A stretch of 14,794 nucleotides of DNA from Acidocella sp. 35-58-6 (GTDB lineage: Bacteria; Pseudomonadota; Alphaproteobacteria; Acetobacterales; Acetobacteraceae). The position numbers and the translations under genes are program-made. This document shows, piece after piece, positions 8,033-14,222 of the stretch (position 1 is the first letter of the stretch; the number at the start of each line of letters is the position of its first letter). The stretch is from assembly GCA_002281005.1 (NCBI GenBank), contig NCFD01000006.1:1-14794 (forward strand). Reading direction: 5' to 3'. The notes beneath the pieces are model-generated. The model was given only the letters and a program-made list of their open reading frames with translations. It ran no database searches and was not told the DNA's origin.

Positions 8033-8785
8033 ATGGCGGGCCCATCGATCGACGCGCTTGGACAATTTCGTCTCTCAACAGGCCTTGGGCCTTTGGGTGC
8101 TGCGGTCAATTTCACCAACTCCAATGAGGCCATGCTCGCCAGCGCTGCGATCATCGTGGTGCTCTTTGTGCTTGGTTTACGCTCCCGCGCCATCGTACCA
8201 GGCCGGCTGCAAGCCTTGATCGAACTGCTGTACGAGTTTGTTCGCAATATGTGCGTCGATACCATCGGCGAGGAAGGACTACGGTTTTTCCCTCTGGTGT
8301 TCACGTTGTTCAGCTTTATTCTGCTGGGCAATTTACTGGGACTATTCCCCTACTTCTTTGCCTTCACGAGCCATATCGCTGTCACATTATCGTTGGCGCT
8401 GTTTGTGTTCGTGTTTTCAACCGGCGTTGGGTTTTATACCCACGGATTCCGGTTTTTCAAATTTTTTGTTCCCGAAGGCGTACCGGTATGGTTGCTGCCT
8501 TTGCTAGTGCCTATCGAGATCATTTCCTACCTGTCGCGCCCGGTTTCACTGTCGGTTCGTTTGTTTGCAAACATGACCGCCGGCCACGTGATGTGGGAAG
8601 TTTTTGCCGGGTTCATGCTCCTGCTGACAGCAAGCTTTGGAATTCTCGGGGCTTTCGCTTCGGTTGTGCCGTTGGGGCTGAACGTAGCACTGGTTGCCCT
8701 GGAGTTGCTGGTGGCGGGCTTGCAAGCCTATGTGTTCGCCATTCTCACCTGTTTGTATCTGCACGACGCCGTGCATATGCACTAA
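8033..8785 (+). CDS. atpB: F0F1 ATP synthase subunit a
   Basis: The stator channel subunit of F0, 250 residues with several membrane helices. The essential arginine facing the c-ring is R176 in SLSVRLFANMTAGH, and the conserved QAYVFAILT (Q231 onward) lies in the last helix, as in E. coli subunit a. GNLLGLFPY around 99-107 is also family-typical. It conducts protons to and from the c subunit carboxylate. AGGGAAG at 8019-8025 is a good ribosome site for ATG 8033, which lies two bases after the atpI stop. Nothing is unusual in length or key residues. Confidence 0.98.
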   Translation: MAGPSIDALGQFRLSTGLGPLGAAVNFTNSNEAMLASAAIIVVLFVLGLRSRAIVPGRLQALIELLYEFVRNMCVDTIGEEGLRFFPLVFTLFSFILLGNLLGLFPYFFAFTSHIAVTLSLALFVFVFSTGVGFYTHGFRFFKFFVPEGVPVWLLPLLVPIEIISYLSRPVSLSVRLFANMTAGHVMWEVFAGFMLLLTASFGILGAFASVVPLGLNVALVALELLVAGLQAYVFAILTCLYLHDAVHMH

Positions 8786-8813
8786 TCGACTATTGATTTT
8801 GCTTAGAAGTTTC

Positions 8814-8821
8814 GGAAAGGA
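8814..8821 (+). promoter_or_regulatory. Strong ribosome binding site of atpE
   Basis: GGAAAGGA lies seven bases before ATG 8829 in a 43-base AT-rich gap. This is the clearest Shine-Dalgarno in the operon, fitting the need for many c subunits per enzyme. Confidence 0.7.
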
Positions 8822-8828
8822 ACATTAA

Positions 8829-9065
8829 ATGGACGCAGCTCAAACCGCCCTTCTCGCCAAAGACATTGGTGCGGGCCTTGCCACAATCGGCGTTGCTGGT
8901 GCCGGTGTCGGTATCGGTAATCTTTTCGGCTCATTCGTCTCCGCGGTTGGCCGTAACCCGGCCGCGCGCGACACAATGTTCCGTGACGTGCTGCTCGGCT
9001 TCGCACTGACCGAAGCAGTTGCTTTGTACGCGCTGGTCATCGCTCTGGTTATTCTCTTTACCTGA
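8829..9065 (+). CDS. atpE: F0F1 ATP synthase subunit c
   Basis: A 78-residue hairpin of two membrane helices. Helix 1 holds the glycine repeat AGAGVGIG (23-30), the polar loop is GRNPAARD (41-48), and helix 2 carries the proton-binding carboxylate E62 in FALTEAVALYALVIALVILF. The residue after E62 is Ala and helix 1 lacks the Gln typical of sodium-type rings, so proton coupling is expected. Copies assemble into the rotor ring driven by proton flow through subunit a. The stop TGA is one base before the ATG of the b' gene. Confidence 0.98.
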   Translation: MDAAQTALLAKDIGAGLATIGVAGAGVGIGNLFGSFVSAVGRNPAARDTMFRDVLLGFALTEAVALYALVIALVILFT

Positions 9066-9066
9066 T

Positions 9067-9639
9067 ATGATCCGCCGCACCGCCTTCGCGCTCGCGCTCA
9101 GCATGGTTCCCGCCGCCGCCATGGCGGAGGGCACCATGCCGCAAATGGACTTCCAAAATCCGCTCACTGCATCGCAAGTGGTGTGGATGGCGGTGATTCT
9201 GGTGGTGTTGTATCTGACCCTCTCGCGCTGGGGCCTGCCGCAAATTGGAAGCGTGCTCGAAAATCGGGAACGCCAGATTGCGCGGGACCTGGAAGCGGCT
9301 CACGCCGCCAAAGCGGCAGCGGATCGTGCAGTGGCAGAACTGAATGCGACCATGAAGCAGGCCCGCGACAAAGCCCAGGCGGACATTGCTAAGGCCGAGG
9401 TGGAATCAAAAGCGAAGGCTTTTGCCGACGCCAAAGTGCTGAATGATAAATTGGATGCGCAGCTCGCATACTCAGAAAACCAAATTTCTGAAGCGCGTAT
9501 TGCTGCTTTAGCGGCCATAAAACCTGTCGCTGCGGACGTAGCCACCACGCTCATGGCTCGCTTAACAGGCAAAACCCCTGATGAAGCGACCCTCACCCCT
9601 GAGATCGACGCCGCCCTTCTGGCCCGCCAAGCGGCCTGA
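9067..9639 (+). CDS. atpF': F0F1 ATP synthase subunit b' with signal-like N-terminus
   Basis: A 190-residue peripheral-stalk subunit, the b' form found in photosynthetic and alphaproteobacterial ATP synthases. Residues 24-60 (MPQMDFQNP, TASQVVWMAVILVVLYLTLSRWGLPQIG) are the conserved b' start with one membrane helix (about 37-53). A long charged Ala/Glu/Lys helix follows to about 165, for pairing with subunit b. Before this lie about 20 residues, MIRRTAFALALSMVPAAAMA, that look like a cleavable signal peptide (AMA before EG). The start is one base after the atpE stop and has no clear Shine-Dalgarno, so coupling to atpE translation is likely. It forms a heterodimer with the next gene product. 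Confidence 0.95.
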   Translation: MIRRTAFALALSMVPAAAMAEGTMPQMDFQNPLTASQVVWMAVILVVLYLTLSRWGLPQIGSVLENRERQIARDLEAAHAAKAAADRAVAELNATMKQARDKAQADIAKAEVESKAKAFADAKVLNDKLDAQLAYSENQISEARIAALAAIKPVAADVATTLMARLTGKTPDEATLTPEIDAALLARQAA

Positions 9640-9654
9640 GGCAGGAATAAAACC

Positions 9655-10176
9655 ATGGAATATCAAGCTTTTCACGACGTACCTTGGGAACATGGTTCAT
9701 TCTGGGTTGCGGTCGCTATCATCATTTTCGTTGTATTGTTCGCAAAGAAAATAGTTGCTCCCGTCACCACAATGCTCGACGCCCGTACCAACGCGGTGCG
9801 GGCAGCTCTCGATGAAGCTGCAAAACTAAAAGCTGAGGCCGAAGCCATGTTGGCCGCCGCAATGGCGCGCCAAGCCCAAGCCATTGAAGATGCCAAAGAC
9901 ATCATTGCTCATGCCGAGGCCGAAGCAACCCGTACGCGCCTCGAACTGGCTGCAGAAGCTCGCGCCATGACCAAGCGCCGTGAGCGTTTGGCGCTTGATC
10001 GTATCGCCGCAGCCGAAAAAGCTGCGCTAGAGGAGGTCCGCAATGTTGCGATTGACATCGCCACGGCTGCCTCAACCCAACTTCTCAAAGCCGGCTATGC
10101 TGCTGAAGCCGATGCCGGGATGATCGACCGGGCGATCGCGGGTGTTCCCGCCGCTCTGCGGTCATCGGTTCAGTAG
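9655..10176 (+). CDS. atpF: F0F1 ATP synthase subunit b
   Basis: A 173-residue peripheral-stalk subunit. One N-terminal membrane helix (about 16-32, GSFWVAVAIIIFVVLFAKKI) is followed by VAPVTTMLDARTNAVRAALDEA and a long charged helical region. It pairs with b' to hold F1 against rotor torque. AGGA at 9643-9646 is eight bases before ATG 9655, in the 15-base gap after b'. It is the last gene of the F0 operon; the F1 genes (delta, alpha, gamma, beta, epsilon) are not here, as is normal for alphaproteobacteria. Confidence 0.96.
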   Translation: MEYQAFHDVPWEHGSFWVAVAIIIFVVLFAKKIVAPVTTMLDARTNAVRAALDEAAKLKAEAEAMLAAAMARQAQAIEDAKDIIAHAEAEATRTRLELAAEARAMTKRRERLALDRIAAAEKAALEEVRNVAIDIATAASTQLLKAGYAAEADAGMIDRAIAGVPAALRSSVQ

Positions 10177-10351
10177 TCTTCACGTTACACACGGCCGCGA
10201 GGCCAGCAGGTCCAAGAAACACCCAAGCATCAAGCCGAATATAAGTTGCTAACCGGATTGATTTCGGTAGAGTGAGAGAGCTTGCGTCCCACACGTATCT
10301 CTTATGTGTTCGGCCGACAGACATTAGAGTGTATTCAATTGGGAGATATCT
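10177..10351 (+). promoter_or_regulatory. Intergenic region before the transporter operon; candidate promoter and leader hairpin
   Basis: This 175-base stretch carries no gene. TTGCTA (10246-10251) and TAGAGT (10268-10273), 16 bases apart, each match the sigma-70 boxes at 4 of 6 positions and are the best promoter candidate seen. Downstream, ACACGTA (10291-10297) pairs with TATGTGT (10303-10309) around a five-base loop, with one G-U pair. GGGAGA at 10341-10346 is the ribosome site for ATG 10352. No hairpin with a T-run was found to terminate the atp operon. Confidence 0.3.
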
Positions 10352-11158
10352 ATGAAGAAATTATTAGCCACAGGGGCGCTGGCCGCTTTGGCATTTGGTT
10401 TTGTGGCAAACGTGCCGGCGAACGCCAAAACCCTTACCGAGATCAAATTTGGTGTGGACGCCACCTATCCTCCGTTCGAGAGCATGTCGCCAAGCGGTCA
10501 GTTCGTTGGGTTTGACATCGATCTTGGCAAAGCGATTTGCGCCGACTTGAAAGTTAAATGCGTGTTTGTCGCGCAGGGTTTCGACGGGATCATCCCCGCT
10601 CTGCAAGCTCGGAAATTTGATGCCATTCTGTCTTCGATGACGGTGACGCCAGCCCGCGAACAGCAGATCGATTTCTCGTCCGAGATGTATAATGAGCCCA
10701 CAAGCTTGATCGCCAAAAAAGGCGCAGGCCTGAAGCCAACCGTTGAAAGCCTTAAAGGCAAAACTGTTGGCGTTGAGGCCGGCACTATCCAGGAAACCTA
10801 TGCCAACACTTACTGGAAGCCCAACGGCGTGAACGTGGTGTCCTACCCAGGTCAAGACCAAGTGTATGCCGACTTGCTCTCTGGGCGGCTCGATGCTTCG
10901 CTGCAAGATTCCGTTGAAGCTGATTACGGATTCCTGAAAACGCCGAAGGGCGCCGGCTATGCGCTGGTTGCGAACGTAACAGACGATCCGAAAGACGTTT
11001 TGGGGTCATACATCGCAATCGGGATCCGGAAGGATGAACCAGACCTCAAAGCTGCGATCGACAAAGCCATCGCAACCATTATCAAAAATGGTACTTACAA
11101 AAAAATTGAGTCAAAATACTTCAATTTTGACGTTTACGCCGCGACCCCCACCAAATAA
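10352..11158 (+). CDS. hisJ: Periplasmic basic amino acid-binding protein (HisJ/ArgT type)
   Basis: A 268-residue ABC transporter binding protein. Residues 1-25 are a signal peptide (MKKLLATGALAALAFGFVA then ANA). The mature part follows the HisJ / Lys-Arg-Orn-binding pattern: FGVDATYPPFES, GFDIDLGKAIC, FDGIIPALQARKFDAILSSM, then T-P-A-R101 for the ligand carboxylate, GVEAGTIQETYA, and D185 in SLQDSVEADYG for the ligand amino group. C63 and C70 have the spacing of the conserved HisJ disulfide. The ligand is probably histidine, arginine, lysine or ornithine; the sequence does not say which. GGGAGA sits five bases before the ATG. Two permease genes follow after a hairpin. Confidence 0.93.
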   Translation: MKKLLATGALAALAFGFVANVPANAKTLTEIKFGVDATYPPFESMSPSGQFVGFDIDLGKAICADLKVKCVFVAQGFDGIIPALQARKFDAILSSMTVTPAREQQIDFSSEMYNEPTSLIAKKGAGLKPTVESLKGKTVGVEAGTIQETYANTYWKPNGVNVVSYPGQDQVYADLLSGRLDASLQDSVEADYGFLKTPKGAGYALVANVTDDPKDVLGSYIAIGIRKDEPDLKAAIDKAIATIIKNGTYKKIESKYFNFDVYAATPTK

Positions 11159-11166
11159 TTGCAACA

Positions 11167-11197
11167 GCGGTCATGCTGAGTTCAATAGCATGACCGC
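11167..11197 (+). terminator. Perfect 11-bp hairpin between binding-protein and permease genes
   Basis: GCGGTCATGCT (11167-11177) and AGCATGACCGC (11187-11197) are perfect reverse complements around a nine-base loop. The hairpin starts 9 bases after the hisJ stop and ends 33 bases before hisQ. A pyrimidine-rich but not pure-T stretch follows (CTTCCTTCG). Such intercistronic stem-loops in binding-protein operons usually protect the upstream message or partly terminate transcription, giving more binding protein than permease. Structure is seen; the function is inferred. Confidence 0.7.
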
Positions 11198-11230
11198 CTT
11201 CCTTCGTTTCATTTCAGCCGGAGTTAGGCG

Positions 11231-11944
11231 ATGCTGACTCTCAATGGCTATGGCCCGCAAATTATTGCCGGCACCGTTACAACCATTGAACTTTCCATTC
11301 TGTCGCTGCTGGTATCCTTCCTGATCGGCCTCATCGGCGCGTCTGCCAAACTATCGAAAAATCGTGCCGCGGCCGCCATCTCTACCGTTTATACAACCAT
11401 TGTTCGCGGCGTGCCGGACCTCGTTTTGATGCTGTTGATATTTTACAGCCTCCAAATTTGGCTAAACGATATTACCGATTACTTAGGCGCTGCCCAGAGT
11501 TACATCGATATCGAGCAGATCAATCTCGATCCCTTTACCAGCGGGGTCATAACGCTCGGCTTCATCTATGGCGCATATTTTACCGAAACCTTTCGAGGCG
11601 CGTTCATGGCGGTGCCCCGAGGTCAGCTTGAGGCCGCGAGGTCATTCGGGATGAAGCCCGCATTGGTATTTCGCCGGATATTATTCCCGCAAATGATGCG
11701 ATTTGCTTTGCCTGGCTTGGCCAATAATTGGCAGGTTATATTGAAGGCGACAGCCTTGGTATCGCTCATCGGGTTAACCGACGTTATCAAAGCCTCCCAG
11801 AATGCCGGGGAAGGAACCTTCCGCACCTTTTACTTCATGAGCCTTGCCGGCCTAGTGTATCTGGCGCTTACCACCGTCTCGAATGGGGTTCTTATGCTCC
11901 TGGAACGTAAATTCGCTGTCGGTGTTCGCAAGGCGGTTCTATGA
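11231..11944 (+). CDS. hisQ: Basic amino acid ABC transporter permease, HisQ type
   Basis: A 237-residue inner-membrane permease with about five hydrophobic segments. It follows enterobacterial HisQ closely in recall: TTIVRGVPDLVLMLLIFYSLQI (residues 55-76), ITLGFIYGAYFTETFRGAFMAVP (107-129), the EAA loop EAARSFG...RRILFP (134-153) that contacts the ATPase, and NNWQVILKATALVSLIGL. It forms the heterodimeric channel with HisM. GGAG at 11220-11223 is seven bases before ATG 11231. Its stop overlaps the hisM start as ATGA. ArtQ, OccQ or AotQ-like specificity is an alternative, since channel sequences do not fix the substrate. Confidence 0.92.
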   Translation: MLTLNGYGPQIIAGTVTTIELSILSLLVSFLIGLIGASAKLSKNRAAAAISTVYTTIVRGVPDLVLMLLIFYSLQIWLNDITDYLGAAQSYIDIEQINLDPFTSGVITLGFIYGAYFTETFRGAFMAVPRGQLEAARSFGMKPALVFRRILFPQMMRFALPGLANNWQVILKATALVSLIGLTDVIKASQNAGEGTFRTFYFMSLAGLVYLALTTVSNGVLMLLERKFAVGVRKAVL

Positions 11945-12645
11945 TTTATATCCTCCAGAATTATTGGCAGGCGCTACTATATTCTGACGGATATACCATG
12001 ACTGGCGTCGCTATGACCCTGTGGTTGCTGGTGATCTCGTGCTTCATTGGGTTTATAATCGCGGTTCCACTTGCCATCGCCCGTAATGCCCGTAATCCCC
12101 TGGTTTGGTTTCCAGTTTGGCTTTATACGTTTATTTTCCGCGGTACCCCGCTTTATGTGCAACTACTCATAATTTACACCGGGTTTTACAGCCTTGATTT
12201 TGTCCGTGAAACGGCACCGCTCAACGAGTTTTTCCGGCAGGGCATCAATTGCACAATTCTGGCCTTTGGCCTCAATACCGGCGCCTATACCACTGAAATT
12301 TTTGCCGGCGCGATCAAGGACACCGCGTTTGGTGAGGTCGATGCAGCCCGCTCGCTGGGCATGTCGCAATTCAAGCTTTATCAGCGCATCATTCTCCCTG
12401 GTGCCCTTCGGCGGGCCCTACCGGTTTACAGCAATGAGGTCATCCTGATGCTGCACGCCACGACACTGGCCTTCACAGCAACCGTGCCTGACATCCTCAA
12501 GGTCGCCAAGGATGCGTACTCCGCAACATACAACCCCTTCGCATCGTTCAGCATCGCGGCCGTCTTGTATCTATGCATTTCGTTCGGGTTGATTTTTGCG
12601 TTCCGCAAAGCTGAACAACATTTTCTGGCGTTCCTAAAACCCTAG
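11941..12645 (+). CDS. hisM: Basic amino acid ABC transporter permease, HisM type
   Basis: A 234-residue partner permease, close to HisM: WLYTFIFRGTPLYVQLLI (60-77), LNTGAYTTEIFAGAIKD (111-127), and YSNEVILMLHATTLAFTATVPD. The EAA loop at 133-153 reads VDAARSLGMSQF...RIILP, with Asp in place of the usual first Glu. It starts inside the hisQ stop (ATGA), with AAGG at 11930-11933, so the two permeases should be made in equal amounts. No ATP-binding (HisP) gene follows: the next gene is yifB, 50 bases on. The transporter therefore depends on an ATPase encoded elsewhere. Confidence 0.93.
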   Translation: MIYILQNYWQALLYSDGYTMTGVAMTLWLLVISCFIGFIIAVPLAIARNARNPLVWFPVWLYTFIFRGTPLYVQLLIIYTGFYSLDFVRETAPLNEFFRQGINCTILAFGLNTGAYTTEIFAGAIKDTAFGEVDAARSLGMSQFKLYQRIILPGALRRALPVYSNEVILMLHATTLAFTATVPDILKVAKDAYSATYNPFASFSIAAVLYLCISFGLIFAFRKAEQHFLAFLKP

Positions 12646-12671
12646 ACAAGCCCTTTCTGAAGTCTTAGCTT

Positions 12672-12697
12672 ACAACCTATGATGGCATTTAGGTTGT
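12672..12697 (+). promoter_or_regulatory. Inverted repeat over the yifB start, with an embedded -10-like box
   Basis: ACAACCTA (12672-12679) is the exact reverse complement of TAGGTTGT (12690-12697), with a ten-base loop. The right arm contains the only AGG near the start and two bases of the GTG codon (12696-12698). TATGAT (12678-12683) matches the -10 consensus at 5 of 6; the -35 at 17 bases would be TTCTGA (3 of 6). Transcripts begun there would have a leader of only about six bases. The repeat could be an operator, or a hairpin hiding the start in read-through mRNA. Confidence 0.4.
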
Positions 12698-14222
12698 GAG
12701 TATCGCTCGCGTTCAAAGCTTTGCTTTCGCTGGCATCGATGCACTTCCGGTTGAGGTACAAGTTCAGATTTCCAGTGGCTTACCTAATTTTTTGATGGTT
12801 GGGTTGCCCGACAAAGCCGTCGGCGAAGCCCGTGAACGGGTTCGGGCGGCACTTACCTCGATGGGGCTGGCGCTACCACCTAAACGGGTATTGGTGAACT
12901 TGGCCCCCGCGGATGTTCTCAAAGAGGGCAGTCATTTCGACCTGCCAGTTGCTCTGGCCGTATTGGCCGCCATGGACGTATTACCGCTCGAGGATCTCGC
13001 ACAATATGCTGCATTGGGAGAGCTCTCTCTTGATGGCCGCATAAACCCGGTTGCCGGCGTCTTGCCGGCGGCGATAGCCGCAAGCGGCCGGGAGCTTGGG
13101 TTGATCTGCCCTGAATCACAAGGGTCGGAAGCATGTTGGGCCGGCGACCTTTCAGTGCTCGCCGCACCTGACCTGCTCGCGTTAATTAATCATTTCCGTG
13201 GCACACAAATTATCTCCCCTCCTCCCATGGGCAAACTTGGCGCAGGTTACAAAACCCTCGATCTGGCCGACGTGCGCGGCATGGAGACGGCAAGGCGAGC
13301 GCTGGAAATTGCCGCTGCAGGAAACCATAACCTCCTGATGATCGGCCCCCCAGGCGGCGGAAAATCGATGCTTGCCTCACGCTTGCCCGGCATCCTGCCG
13401 GACCTGTCTCCCCGCGAAGCTTTAGAGGTCAGCATGGTGCATTCGGTGGCCGGGTTGTTGGACGAAGGCAGGCTCGTAACGCGGCCACCATTCCGTGAAC
13501 CGCATCATTCCGCAAGCATGGCCGCCATATCCGGCGGCGGAAACCGTGCAAAGCCAGGTGAGGTTTCTCTGGCGCACCGTGGCGTATTATTCATGGATGA
13601 ATTACCCGAATTTCCGCGCGCCACCTTGGAAGCCTTACGCCAACCGCTCGAAGCCGGGCAAACCACTGTCGCGCGAGCTGCGGCGCATATTACCTACCCT
13701 GCCCGCTTCCAACTTGTGGCAGCCATGAACCCGTGCCGCTGTGGCTATCTAGGCGATGCATCCCGCGAATGTGGGCGAGCCCCGCGTTGTGGCGAGGATT
13801 ACCAAAGCAAGGTGAGCGGCCCGTTGCTTGACCGCATTGATTTGATCATTGAAATTTCACCCGTTACGCCCATCGAATTGTCGCGCGCCCCGGTTGGTGA
13901 AGCAAGTCATGTCGTGGCCAAGCGGGTCGCCATTGCCCGCAAGCGCCAGCGCGAACGCTATGGCGATGATGGTGCTCAAACCAATGCCGAAGCTTTGGCA
14001 GACCTTATATTTTTAAGCCCGGACGCCAAGAGATTTGTTGAGATGGCGGCCACAAAGTTGCGGCTTTCAGCACGAGGCTATACCCGCACCCTCCGCGTTG
14101 CGCGAACGATTGCGGACCTTGCTGGGTTAGATACGGTGGAACAGAGTCACGTGGCAGAAGCCTTAGCCTACCGTCACCGACTTCCGGGCCGCGCTGTGTT
14201 TGCGGCCAGCAGCGGAAGATAA
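12696..14222 (+). CDS. comM: YifB/ComM-family Mg-chelatase-like AAA+ ATPase
   Basis: At 508 residues this is normal length for YifB/ComM. The N-terminal domain (1-170) carries SFAFAGIDALPVEVQVQISSGLP, VGLPDKAVGEARERVRAAL and KEGSHFDLPVALA. The ATPase core has Walker A GPPGGGKS at 217-224 and Walker B VLFMDE at 297-302. Conserved cysteines C347, C349, C359 and C365 lie in NPCRCGYLGD...CGRAPRC, followed by SGPLLDRIDL. In Vibrio, ComM is a hexameric branch-migration helicase that helps integrate DNA during transformation; in other bacteria the role is less clear. GTG at 12696 is the only possible start, because TAG stands in frame two codons upstream. The last 20 codons overlap the opposite-strand glycosyltransferase gene, and the tail after EALAYRHR looks like an extension. 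Confidence 0.95.
   Translation: MSIARVQSFAFAGIDALPVEVQVQISSGLPNFLMVGLPDKAVGEARERVRAALTSMGLALPPKRVLVNLAPADVLKEGSHFDLPVALAVLAAMDVLPLEDLAQYAALGELSLDGRINPVAGVLPAAIAASGRELGLICPESQGSEACWAGDLSVLAAPDLLALINHFRGTQIISPPPMGKLGAGYKTLDLADVRGMETARRALEIAAAGNHNLLMIGPPGGGKSMLASRLPGILPDLSPREALEVSMVHSVAGLLDEGRLVTRPPFREPHHSASMAAISGGGNRAKPGEVSLAHRGVLFMDELPEFPRATLEALRQPLEAGQTTVARAAAHITYPARFQLVAAMNPCRCGYLGDASRECGRAPRCGEDYQSKVSGPLLDRIDLIIEISPVTPIELSRAPVGEASHVVAKRVAIARKRQRERYGDDGAQTNAEALADLIFLSPDAKRFVEMAATKLRLSARGYTRTLRVARTIADLAGLDTVEQSHVAEALAYRHRLPGRAVFAASSGR

Noticed and set aside
10191..10204. GGCC-GGCC stem after atpF as an operon terminator
   Set aside because: It has four pairs only, is self-complementary by chance in G+C-rich DNA, and has no T-run.
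10364..10906. Open frame of 180 codons antisense to the binding-protein gene
   Set aside because: The + strand frame is a clear HisJ-type protein with signal peptide and ligand residues; the antisense frame shows no family features.
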